Below, piece by piece: positions 1-8,381 of a stretch of 64,000 nucleotides of DNA. This DNA is from Parabacteroides sp. TM07-1AC. Its GTDB lineage: Bacteria; Bacteroidota; Bacteroidia; Bacteroidales; Tannerellaceae. The stretch covers positions 248,001 through 312,000 of the forward strand of contig NZ_QUKD01000003.1 in assembly GCF_003480915.1 (NCBI RefSeq). Reading direction: 5' to 3'. A program made the position numbers and the translations under genes. Below the pieces are notes generated by a model. That model was not told the DNA's origin. It saw only the letters and a list, made by a program, of their open reading frames with translations, and made no database searches. Position 1 is the stretch's first letter, and every line of letters begins with the position of its first letter.

Positions 1-208
1 TCGGTACAGCCCCGTAAGTCTGATCATTCAGAAAACCGGCCGTATCCACCGATACCGACCGAAAACCATGCTCTGCCGTGTAAAGCAAATACGGGCCATC
101 TGTTGAGAGAGCCCGCTTTTCATGCTTTTTATCCGCCCCTGACAGCTGCACGAGGCAGCTTATCAGTAAGACGAATAACCATATAAATCTATATTGGTAG
201 GATTTCAT
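1..208 (-). CDS. Secreted protein, N-terminal part only (possible metallophosphoesterase)
   Basis: The leading 69 codons are visible; the rest lies outside the window. The start is the ATG whose complement is at 206-208, 15 bases after the stop of the SusD-like gene, so it is probably the last visible member of that operon. The protein begins MKSYQYRFIWLFVLLISCLV, a basic start plus hydrophobic stretch that reads as an export signal, with LLISC as a possible lipobox. The following text DGPYLLYTAEHGFRSVSVDT resembles the N-terminus of secreted calcineurin-like phosphoesterases that often follow SusCD pairs in Bacteroidales. That assignment is a weak inference from resemblance alone. Confidence 0.5.
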   Translation of the reverse strand, partial: MKSYQYRFIWLFVLLISCLVQLSGADKKHEKRALSTDGPYLLYTAEHGFRSVSVDTAGFLNDQTYGAVP

Positions 209-223
209 ACCTCAATCATTGGA

Positions 224-1678
224 TTAGTAACCCGGATTCTGCTGTGCTGCAATATTCGGATTCGTATCGATCTCAAATTTAGGAATAGGCAATACCACCT
301 TATAATAATTCCAGTCGAACTTCTTCGCGTCTTCTGTCATGGATAGATGTTTCGTACTGCTGATTGCCGGGATTTTCACATCCTTACGTTCGATAGTCTG
401 GTTGTTACGCAAAGCATCGTACAGACGATGACCTTCGCCAAAGAGTTCTTTACGACGTTCATTCAGCACACGTTCCAAAGTAACAGTTTCGCCCTCAAGC
501 GTCTTTTCCGGATTCGCGCGATTAACGATCGGTTCGAGATACTCAACTGCTTTCGCATTATTGCCCAACTTGACGGCTGCTTCGGCAGCATTCAGATAAA
601 GCTCGGATACACGCAGCAGCGGAATATTGGCATCTGCCTCATTCTCACCTTTCTGCGGCTGATACTTATTGATATAAGCTTTATTCTTATAAATCTCATA
701 CACTTCATTACGGACATCGTCCGGATCTTCGCTCAACAGCTGAAAGAATGTACTTGTCAGAATCATATCCGAATAACCGCTACGCCAGCAGAGGTATCCC
801 ATACTTTCCTTACCCGGGCTGTCTACAGTTGTATTCACGATCTCGAAGAAAACTTCACCCGGATCGGATGCACTGCGCTCATCTCCCCAAGCTGTCGGAT
901 ATTCTTCATTGCTCCACAAATGATATTTATATTCGGACATGCCGGCAATCGCTTCTTCCGCCACTTTCAACGCGTTGGTATTATCACCTTTATACAAATA
1001 AGCGCGGCTTAACAGCAACATGGCCCCCCAACGGTTCAATTTACCGAAATTAAACTTCGGGCTCAGCTGCGGAACCGCATCGTTCAGATCTTTAATGATA
1101 GCGTCATAACATTCAGCTACCGTGTTACGTCCCGGCTTGCTATCGATCTGACGTACATCTTGAACAATACAGGCTCCCCACGATGCACCATTGTCTTTGG
1201 CATAAGGGTAACCATAGATACGAGTCAGGTCGAACAATGCTAATGCACGGATCGTCAGTGCCTGACCGATGATGTCGCTACGTTCAGCCTTGTTATCTTC
1301 TGTCTCGGGAATATTTTCGATTTCTTGCAAGATGATATTCGCATTGCGGGTCAACTCATAAGGAATTTTCCACAAAGAAGAAGGGGCATTGTCTTTCGTA
1401 TATTTCAACAAATAATAGGTACCTGTTCGCTTCGTGGCACTGGCAGCCTGTATATCGTCTGCCGTTACATCACCGTAATAAACAATACGTCCGGAATACC
1501 CGTCCGAGTTTTGCATCGCACTGTAAATGCCGTTCAAGGAAAATTGAAAATCCGACAAACGCTCCAGCGAACCTTCAGATGGAATTTCCGTTGAAGATTC
1601 CAAATCCAGCCAATCGTTTCCGCAAGAAGTAACGGACAAAGTCAAAATACCGGATAATATATAATTTAATGCTTTCAT
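224..1678 (-). CDS. SusD/RagB-family outer-membrane nutrient-binding lipoprotein
   Basis: 484 aa. Surface lipoprotein that binds a glycan or other ligand and forms the lid of the SusC channel beside it. It has a signal sequence with a lipobox (SVTSC, Cys at about 19), the N-terminal WLDLESSTEIP segment typical of RagB/SusD, helical TPR-like text (ALTIRALALFDLTRIYGYPY) and the C-terminal signature LNERRKELFGEGHRLYDALR. The C-terminus PIPKFEIDTNPNIAAQQNPGY is the usual end of the family. It starts 20 bases after the SusC-like stop and is co-transcribed with it. The ligand cannot be told from sequence, and no carbohydrate enzyme is visible in this module inside the window. Confidence 0.93.
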   Translation of the reverse strand: MKALNYILSGILTLSVTSCGNDWLDLESSTEIPSEGSLERLSDFQFSLNGIYSAMQNSDGYSGRIVYYGDVTADDIQAASATKRTGTYYLLKYTKDNAPSSLWKIPYELTRNANIILQEIENIPETEDNKAERSDIIGQALTIRALALFDLTRIYGYPYAKDNGASWGACIVQDVRQIDSKPGRNTVAECYDAIIKDLNDAVPQLSPKFNFGKLNRWGAMLLLSRAYLYKGDNTNALKVAEEAIAGMSEYKYHLWSNEEYPTAWGDERSASDPGEVFFEIVNTTVDSPGKESMGYLCWRSGYSDMILTSTFFQLLSEDPDDVRNEVYEIYKNKAYINKYQPQKGENEADANIPLLRVSELYLNAAEAAVKLGNNAKAVEYLEPIVNRANPEKTLEGETVTLERVLNERRKELFGEGHRLYDALRNNQTIERKDVKIPAISSTKHLSMTEDAKKFDWNYYKVVLPIPKFEIDTNPNIAAQQNPGY

Positions 1679-1698
1679 TATGCTATAGACTTTAATGA

Positions 1699-4600
1699 TT
1701 AGAAATTAACATTTAACCCAAAAGTAACCGAACGCAAAGGAGGAGTACCCCAAATAGCCGTACCACCGCTTACAGCTTCCGGATCGTAATAATCATACTT
1801 TGCCCAGGTCAGCAAATTATTTCCGGATACATACAGGCGAACTCGGTCGATACCAGCCTTACCGGTCACTGCTTTCGGCAGAGAATAACCGAATGTCAGG
1901 TTCTTCAGACGGATAAAGTCCGTACTATGCAGACGGCGTGTCGTTGCATACGATTTCATGGAAACATCACCATTCAGAATAAAACGTTCGATATTCGTAT
2001 TATCTCCCGGATTCTGCCAACGATCCCGATAATAAGTAGGAATATTTGCTTCCGGATCGTCGCCGCCATGTTCGGTTTTCTGTGCCCAGTTGTCATAAGA
2101 ATAACCGCCAAACTGATAAGACAACATGAAGTTCAGATCGAATCCTTTATAACTCAAAGTGTTTGACAAACCTCCCTGTACAACGGGATCCGCATTTTTC
2201 GTTGCTATACGATACACGTCGTCACTCGGATCTTCCGTAATTGTACGATCCAGCGTACCGTCTGCATTCGGTTTGTTCTTATAGAACTGAGGTGCTCCAG
2301 TTTCCGGATTAACACCGGCAAACTCTATCAGATAAAAAGTACGATAAGGCATACCTACTTTACGGATTTGCGAACCGCTGATGATTTCTGTCTGCAGACC
2401 ATCCAGGCGAACGATTTCGTTTTTGTTATGTCCCAGGTTGAAGACCGTGCTCCAGGAGAAATTCTTATTTGAAATATTGGTAGAGCGTATTTCCAGTTCG
2501 ACACCTTTATTCTTTACTTCACCGATATTCATCAGATATTTATCAAAACCGGTTGTCATAGACAACGGACGGTCCATCAGCAGGTTCTTGGTCCGACGGG
2601 TGTAATATTCCAATGTCACATTCAGGCGGTTAAAGAAACCTAAGTCAAATCCCAGGTTAAAGTTATGGTTGGTTTCCCACGACAGATCGAGATTTTCCAG
2701 CTGTGACTGCAAAATACCCGGCTGTTCCAGATAACCTTCCTTGATGGAACTCAATCCCATATAACCATAATAATCGGAAGGCAATGTGCCGTTCACACCG
2801 TAAGATGCTCTGATCTTCAGGTCACTCAACCAATCCTTATAATCATTCAGGAATTCTTCTTCGATGGCTCTCCACGCTCCGGAAACAGACCAGAAACTAC
2901 CCCAACGATTGTCTCTTGACAAACGGGAACTACCGTCCAAACGGTAACTGCCACCTAAATAATATTTATTCTTATAATCATAATTCACACGTGTCAGATA
3001 AGAAACCAGACGATATGAACGGCCATAACCTCCCACAGCTTCCAGCTTCATTCCGTTTTCCACATCATTTCTGTCGTTGCGGGCAAAGTTGGAAGATTCG
3101 CCGGAGAGGAAATCGCGTTCGTACATATCTGTTTCGTAGCCGACCAAAGCGTCCAGATGATGATTCCGGGCAATAGTCGTCTGATAGCTCAATGCATTCT
3201 CCCAAACCAACTTACGATATTCATAAAAGACTTTCTTCATGTCACCGTTCAGGTCATCTCCGTTCGAGGTACGCGGGTCATACCAACGATCTCCTTTCGA
3301 CAAAGTATAATCGTAACTCAACGTACTCTTCAGCTTCAGATTATCGATAAATTCATACTGAGCATAAGCGGTATTGAATGCACGGGTCACATGTTCACGC
3401 TCGTAGTCATACATGGCCGATAACAGAGGATTACGGTCTGCAATACGAATCAGTTCGCGGTTCCAGCTTCCGTCTTCGTTGTAGACAGGATCGGAAGGAG
3501 TCACGGCACTTTTAGAAGTATAGAAAGGAGAGGTATAAGAAGTTCCTTCCTGGTTAACATCCTGGTTGACATTGGCAAAAAGGGACTTAACACCCAAACT
3601 GAAACGCTTGGTTGCCTGATAATCGACATTCACACGACCGGTTATACGTTCAAGACCGGAATTCAACGCAACACCTTCCTGTTTCAAATAGCCGAGAGAG
3701 CTGTAGTATTTGAACTTATCCGTCCCGCCCGTAATGGATGCTTCATACGTCTGATGGCTGCCTTTCTGGAATAACGCATCATCCCAATTGACAAACCCGC
3801 ACCAGGGAACCGGTGCATAATCATCTATTTCACCATCCGCATAAGCACGGGCTTCGGCCTCCGTCATACCATGATGAACCATTCCGTCGGCTACCAATCC
3901 GTCATAAATCAGGTTACGACGTTCTTCACCGCCCATTACCGGACGATAATCCATCGCAAAATCAGAGAATCCCCAGTCAGCTTTCAAAGAGACTGACGGC
4001 TTACCTGTTTTACCTTGCTTTGTCGTAATAAGGATAACTCCGTTGGCTGCACGCGAACCGTACAGGGAAGCTGCCGCCGCATCTTTGATCACCGTAATAT
4101 TTTCAATATCCGACGTATTGATCGTAGACATGATATCCATACCTGCGTCAGATCCCGTACTACTGATATTTCCGGAACTGACCGGAACACCGTCGATGAC
4201 ATACAACGGCGAGTTAGATGCATTGAAAGAACCCATACCACGGATATTAATGGAAGAGGTTGCCCCCGGCTGGCCGGATGCAGACGATATCTGAACACCC
4301 GGAGCTGCTCCCTGCAACACTTGCGAGAAAGAAACAGCCGGCACATCTTTCATTTCCGAAGTCTTGATAGTGGAAGCCGAACCGGCATAAGCTGATTTCT
4401 TATAGGTTCCGTAACCGGTAACAATGACTTCTTCCAATTGCTGATCTTCCGATTCCAGTACAATCTTCAACGGTGAATTGCCTGTTACACGTACTTCTTT
4501 CGGGCTGTATCCGACAAATGAAACGACCAAAGTTATATTTTTACCATCTGCCACTTCAAAAGCGAAATTTCCATCCATATCGGTCGTCGCTCCCTGTACA

Positions 4601-5067
4601 GTTCCTTTTACTACAATATTTGCTCCGGGAACCGTTTCGCCAGTCTCGTCAAAGACCTTTCCCTGGACCATTCTTTTTTGCTGGGTGGCAGAAGTGCGGG
4701 CCATTTCTTCGGCATGGCGGATAGCCACCACTCCATTATGGATCGTATAGGTGAGTTTCGTATCACGTAGACATTTGTCCAGTACTTTATAGACATCTTC
4801 ATTGACGACATCCACTTTATTCACTTTGACGTTTTGTACGTCAAGTGTACTGTACACAAAAGTAAAGTCGGTCTGTTTTTGCAATTCCCAAATCACATCT
4901 CTCAATGTAGCATTATTGAAAGTGACAGTTACTGTCGCAGTAGTCTGCGCGGTAGAACGTGCCGGAGCCTGAGCCAGGCCGGTTGCAAGAAACAAACAAA
5001 CCAGGCCGGAAATACAGAGAACTCTCTTCCCGGTGGATTGCCCTAGGCTTTCTTTGTTTTTTCTCAT
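1699..5067 (-). CDS. SusC/RagA-family TonB-dependent transducer and receptor
   Basis: 1122 aa. Outer-membrane beta-barrel that imports a ligand captured by the partner SusD using TonB energy. After a signal peptide (to about residue 33) there is a secretin/TonB STN domain (about 44-116), a carboxypeptidase-regulatory-like domain (about 133-210, VPGANIVVKGT), a plug starting near EEVIVTGYGT with the SusC signature SPLYVIDGVPV, then a barrel ending in Phe (VTFGLNVNF). The STN domain marks it as a transducer: it should signal to the FecR-like anti-sigma encoded just upstream. The gap to that gene is 43 bases with no evident terminator, so the four genes may be one transcript. Confidence 0.95.
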   Translation of the reverse strand: MRKNKESLGQSTGKRVLCISGLVCLFLATGLAQAPARSTAQTTATVTVTFNNATLRDVIWELQKQTDFTFVYSTLDVQNVKVNKVDVVNEDVYKVLDKCLRDTKLTYTIHNGVVAIRHAEEMARTSATQQKRMVQGKVFDETGETVPGANIVVKGTVQGATTDMDGNFAFEVADGKNITLVVSFVGYSPKEVRVTGNSPLKIVLESEDQQLEEVIVTGYGTYKKSAYAGSASTIKTSEMKDVPAVSFSQVLQGAAPGVQISSASGQPGATSSINIRGMGSFNASNSPLYVIDGVPVSSGNISSTGSDAGMDIMSTINTSDIENITVIKDAAAASLYGSRAANGVILITTKQGKTGKPSVSLKADWGFSDFAMDYRPVMGGEERRNLIYDGLVADGMVHHGMTEAEARAYADGEIDDYAPVPWCGFVNWDDALFQKGSHQTYEASITGGTDKFKYYSSLGYLKQEGVALNSGLERITGRVNVDYQATKRFSLGVKSLFANVNQDVNQEGTSYTSPFYTSKSAVTPSDPVYNEDGSWNRELIRIADRNPLLSAMYDYEREHVTRAFNTAYAQYEFIDNLKLKSTLSYDYTLSKGDRWYDPRTSNGDDLNGDMKKVFYEYRKLVWENALSYQTTIARNHHLDALVGYETDMYERDFLSGESSNFARNDRNDVENGMKLEAVGGYGRSYRLVSYLTRVNYDYKNKYYLGGSYRLDGSSRLSRDNRWGSFWSVSGAWRAIEEEFLNDYKDWLSDLKIRASYGVNGTLPSDYYGYMGLSSIKEGYLEQPGILQSQLENLDLSWETNHNFNLGFDLGFFNRLNVTLEYYTRRTKNLLMDRPLSMTTGFDKYLMNIGEVKNKGVELEIRSTNISNKNFSWSTVFNLGHNKNEIVRLDGLQTEIISGSQIRKVGMPYRTFYLIEFAGVNPETGAPQFYKNKPNADGTLDRTITEDPSDDVYRIATKNADPVVQGGLSNTLSYKGFDLNFMLSYQFGGYSYDNWAQKTEHGGDDPEANIPTYYRDRWQNPGDNTNIERFILNGDVSMKSYATTRRLHSTDFIRLKNLTFGYSLPKAVTGKAGIDRVRLYVSGNNLLTWAKYDYYDPEAVSGGTAIWGTPPLRSVTFGLNVNF

Positions 5068-5110
5068 AATAATGATGTTTAAAATTTGAAATTATTTAGT
5101 TTTATTCTGA

Positions 5111-6286
5111 TCAATAGATTGTTATGTTTCGCTGTTCCACTCGTGTCTTCACTTTGCCGGTAGCATTCAGCAGTTCAAGGAAAGGAGCGATCTCATCATA
5201 CCGGTTCAGATTACATCCGAATTGCAGGTTTTTCAATTTATCATCGGCAAACACAATATTCACATCATACCAACGCGACAAAACAGTCATAATATCTTCC
5301 AGCCGTTCGTCTTTAAAATAGATTTTTCCGGTTATCCAGGATGTATACAGGGAGACATCAACCTGACGGACAACCAGCTCATGTGATTTATTATCCAGTT
5401 CAGCCTGTTGGGAAGGTTCCAGTACAATGCTTCCTCCCTCTTTGGTCTGGATCCGGACTGAACCGGTCATCAAGGTCGTTTGTGTCACAAGATCATCCGG
5501 ATAAGCGGATACGTTGAATTGGGTTCCTAATACGCGTACATCTACTCCTGCCGTCTTTACAATAAAGGGAGCTTCACTTTTACTGACATCAAAAAAGGCC
5601 TCTCCGCTCAGTTCCACTTCCCGCACATCACCTGTAAAATGAACCGGATAGCGTAATGAACTCATGGAGTTCAGATGTACCAGGCTGCCGTCACTCAAAC
5701 GAAGTTTATATTCGCCGCCGCGGGGGATTTCTATTTTATTGTAGACGACTTCTTCTGTAATTGCTTCCGCTTCTTTCTTATCGTAAGCCAGCTCCTCCTT
5801 CTTCACATTGATCTGAATCCCGGATTCTTTCAGCTCTGTCTGAGTTTCAGCATCCAGGTCGACCACGGTACCGTCTCCCAATGTCAAGATAGCCTTGCTT
5901 TCGCCGGGAGTGATATGTACCGACTGGGCTACGACAGGGATAGCAGGATTTTGTTCTGTCTCGCGGGTAAAATGCCAGGTCAGCATCCCTGCCAGCAAAG
6001 GGAGAAGGAAGATGGCTGCATACTGGCAAATAGTAATATAGATTTTTCTGCGACGATCCGTGCTGATCCGCTTCTGCACTTGTTCCCAGCCGATATTTTT
6101 ATCATATTTCGCGGACTTCCGGGAGTAGGCATATAAATTTTCCTGACGGCACATTGACTCGAACAGCCGGAAATTATGCTCTGACGCATTTTTCCAGTCT
6201 TCCAGTTCCTGTTTTTCCTTTTCCGATAAGGAGTTTGTAACTGATTTGGCAATTAATGCTGCAATATAGAAGTCTTGTTCCAACAT
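5111..6286 (-). CDS. FecR-family anti-sigma factor
   Basis: 391 aa. Inner-membrane protein that holds the neighbouring ECF sigma factor and releases it when the SusC transducer is loaded. An N-terminal cytoplasmic helical part (1-85) is followed by one membrane segment (about 86-105, ICQYAAIFLLPLLAGMLTW). Then come the periplasmic FecR domain (about 190-290, with EIPRGGEYKLRLSDGSLVHL and GEAFFDVSKSEAPFIVKT) and a C-terminal DUF4974-type domain (about 320-391) that is expected to contact the STN domain of the receptor. It follows the sigma gene after 74 bases and precedes SusC. It is longer than the second FecR of the window (324 aa), mostly through an acidic linker at 140-190. Confidence 0.93.
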   Translation of the reverse strand: MLEQDFYIAALIAKSVTNSLSEKEKQELEDWKNASEHNFRLFESMCRQENLYAYSRKSAKYDKNIGWEQVQKRISTDRRRKIYITICQYAAIFLLPLLAGMLTWHFTRETEQNPAIPVVAQSVHITPGESKAILTLGDGTVVDLDAETQTELKESGIQINVKKEELAYDKKEAEAITEEVVYNKIEIPRGGEYKLRLSDGSLVHLNSMSSLRYPVHFTGDVREVELSGEAFFDVSKSEAPFIVKTAGVDVRVLGTQFNVSAYPDDLVTQTTLMTGSVRIQTKEGGSIVLEPSQQAELDNKSHELVVRQVDVSLYTSWITGKIYFKDERLEDIMTVLSRWYDVNIVFADDKLKNLQFGCNLNRYDEIAPFLELLNATGKVKTRVEQRNITIY

Positions 6287-6360
6287 TCCTGTGTTCTTTA
6301 TTTAGTAAAACAGGCGAAGTCAAAAACAGGGTGAATGGCGTTGAAGAAAATTTTATCGGT

Positions 6361-6897
6361 TTATAAAAAAAGTACATAATAATAGTAATCCTTCAGGAAA
6401 GCACGGAGTTTCTTATAGGCTCCTTTCTTCAAAGTATGTACTGTTTCTTTGGATACGGACAGTTTTTCGGCAATCTCGGCGTTTGAATGGTTTTCCAAAG
6501 CCAGCCGTATGATATTCCGGCTCTGCTGAGGCAGTTTATCGACCGCTTCCATCACAATGCGATGCATTTCTTCTTCGATGAGATAGTCATGAAACGTAGA
6601 TTCTTCCATCCGGGCAATGGTTACTTCCTGATAGCCCGACACCACCTGCCGGTGTTCCAACTCGTTCAGGCAGGAATTACGAACGCTGGTGTACATAAAC
6701 GAGCGGACCTGATAAATAAACTGAAAATCATTCTGTTTCTGCCAGACCCTGGCAAAACATTCCTGCACAATATCCGAGGCTATTTCTTCATCGTTCACAT
6801 AGCGTTCCGCAAACACACACAAAGGCACATAGTAACGGTCAAACAGATTCCTGAACACCTGCTCGTCAGTCAAATTTATTTTCTCCTCATTGTTCAC
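6361..6897 (-). CDS. ECF RNA polymerase sigma factor (sigma-70 family, Bacteroidota type)
   Basis: 178 aa. Redirects RNA polymerase to the promoter of its own SusC/SusD operon when freed by the FecR protein next to it. Region 2 is at about 12-50 (LFDRYYVPLCVFAERYVNDE, then DIVQECFARVW). Region 4 is at about 115-165 (LPQQSRNIIRLALENHSNAE, then the recognition helix VSKETVHTLKKGAYKKLR). Its length is normal for Bacteroidota sigma-70 family 1 ECFs. It is the first gene of the sigma/anti-sigma/SusC/SusD series and faces away from the degraded gene on its right. Confidence 0.94.
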   Translation of the reverse strand: MNNEEKINLTDEQVFRNLFDRYYVPLCVFAERYVNDEEIASDIVQECFARVWQKQNDFQFIYQVRSFMYTSVRNSCLNELEHRQVVSGYQEVTIARMEESTFHDYLIEEEMHRIVMEAVDKLPQQSRNIIRLALENHSNAEIAEKLSVSKETVHTLKKGAYKKLRAFLKDYYYYVLFL

Positions 6898-7004
6898 ACT
6901 CTTTTATAATCGCTGAATATCTTATGCCTCATGTATTTTGGGCGCTTAAAGTTACACAAAATTATATACTTCACAAGAAATGCCCGCCTTTCCCGAAAAA
7001 ACTA

Positions 7005-7012
7005 TACTTTTG
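7005..7012 (+). promoter_or_regulatory. Bacteroidota -7 element in front of the AAA-ATPase remnant
   Basis: TACTTTTG matches TAnnTTTG and lies about 40 bases before the first plausible codon of the degraded gene that follows. No convincing -33 TTTG was seen at 19-21 bp upstream. The promoter appears to survive although the reading frame has decayed. Confidence 0.4.
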
Positions 7013-7029
7013 TATACGACTCAAAATAG

Positions 7030-8127
7030 AAAACTTTAAAACAGATCGTTATAAGCAGTAAGATTTATCCTATCGGGATACAAAGTTTCGAAAAGATACG
7101 CAAAGACGGCTATTTCTATATAGACAAAACTGCTTTGGTTTATCAAATGGTGAAGACTGGAAGTTATTATCTCCTGAGCCGTCCACGCCGCTTTGGTAAA
7201 AGCTTGCTGCTCTCTACACTGGAAGCTTATTTCCAAGATTTGAACTCCCGCAACTATGAAAATAAAAACTCCCTGTTGGAAGAGCTGAACAAACATTTGG
7301 AAATATGGGAACGAGCCTACAACAGTCCGTATGGCAATCGTGCTCCGGAAGAACGTTTCTATCAAGTCATCCGGTTAGCTGCTGAACAAACAGGACAGCC
7401 TGTAGTCATATTAGTTGATGAATACGACAAGCCTTTGCTACAAACTATCGGCAACAAAGAGTTGCAAGCCAGTTATCGAAGCATACTGAAACCCTTTTAC
7501 GGCGTACTTAAGTCGATGGACAAATTCATCAAGTTCGCTCTGCTGACAGGGGTTACTAAATTTGGTAAAGTCAGCGTGTTCAGCGATTTGAATAACCTGG
7601 ATGACATTTCTATGCGCGAACCGTATATCAGTTTATGTGGTATGACAGAAAAAGAGATTCATGATAATCTGGAAATAGAACTACATGAACTAGCAACTAC
7701 TCTAAACATAACTTTCGAGGAGGTTTGCTCTAAACTGAAAGAGTATTATGACGGATACCATTTCGTAGAAAACACGGAAGGAATTTATAATCCGTTCAGC
7801 CTACTGAACACTTTCAAATATAACAAATTCAGTAATTACTGGTTTGAAACAGGCACTCCGACCTATCTCGTCGAGTTGCTCAAACAAAATCATTACGATT
7901 TGGAACGCATGGCGCATGAAGAAATCGATATACCATCGATTGACACTACTTGTTTGATGTTCCCTGAACCAATTCCAATACTCTATCAATATGGATATTT
8001 AACAATAAAAGACCATGATGAAAAATTTGAACTTTATCAACTAGGAATTCCTAATAGAGAAATTAAAGAAGGCATATTAAATTTCAGTGCACAGACACGT
8101 AATAACGAAAAATGGATAGTGGAATAA
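7030..8127 (+). pseudogene. Decayed AAA-ATPase-like / PD-(D/E)XK nuclease-family protein
   Basis: The frame reads IYPIGIQSFEKIRKDGYFYI, DKTALVYQM, then SRPRRFGKSLLLSTLEAYF, which is the AAA-ATPase-like domain (PF09820 type) with its Walker A. It continues with VVILVDEYDKPLLQTIGN and FALLTGVTKFGKVSVFSDLN. Three defects are visible. There is no ATG or GTG where the family starts: the frame opens after a TAG at 7027, and ATA stands at 7051 where the initiating codon would be expected. About 30 residues normally following LEAYFQ are missing. The frame stops after GILNFSAQTRNNEKWIVE, so the C-terminal PD-(D/E)XK nuclease domain is gone. A TTG at 7135 could start a shorter product but would remove the N-terminal part. 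Best read as a pseudogene of a multicopy Bacteroidales family. Confidence 0.8.
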
Positions 8128-8159
8128 AGGATATTCTTCCTTCATTTGAATAAAAACCA

Positions 8160-8202
8160 AAAGAGAGTCCCAGAAGTTCGAAACCTCCGGGGCTCTTTTT
8201 TG
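8160..8202. terminator. Bidirectional hairpin terminator after the first giant surface-protein gene
   Basis: Arms AGAGTCCC and GGGGCTCT enclose a smaller inner pairing (GAAGTTCGAAAC), with T runs on both strands (six T on the + side, a T-rich tract on the - side). It can end both the ATPase remnant transcript and the leftward surface-protein transcript. Confidence 0.7.
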
Positions 8203-8228
8203 TGTCTGCTTTCTTCCTTCACAGGAGT

Positions 8229-8266
8229 ACTGACAGATGAACTTTATTTTATTACTTTAGTATTAA
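8229..8266 (-). repeat. Conserved 3' block of the DUF6383 loci, copy 1
   Basis: A 38-base stretch beginning ACTGACAGATGAACTTTATT and ending TTTAGTATTAA is identical to 38433-38470 behind the second giant gene. It lies between the stop codon and the terminator in both places, so it is part of the duplicated unit, probably a conserved 3' untranslated region. Confidence 0.85.
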
Positions 8267-8310
8267 ACTGTTACTTGTTCACCTGTCGCAGGGTAGTTGG
8301 TTGGTTTGTG

Positions 8311-8337
8311 GTAGAGACGCACGGCGTGCGTCTCTAC
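8311..8337. repeat. Perfect 27-base REP-like palindrome
   Basis: Arms GTAGAGACGCAC and GTGCGTCTCTAC flank GGC. It sits about 45 bases beyond the stop codon of the giant gene. The second locus has a different palindrome in the same slot (38510-38529). Confidence 0.85.
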
Positions 8338-8381
8338 GGGGTCAACCGCGTAACAGATTTAAATTTCAATTTAAATGTTTC

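Noticed and set aside
7135..8127. Functional 330-aa ATPase starting at TTG 7135
   Set aside because: It lacks the conserved N-terminal block, which is still readable upstream in the same frame, and the nuclease domain; decay is more likely.
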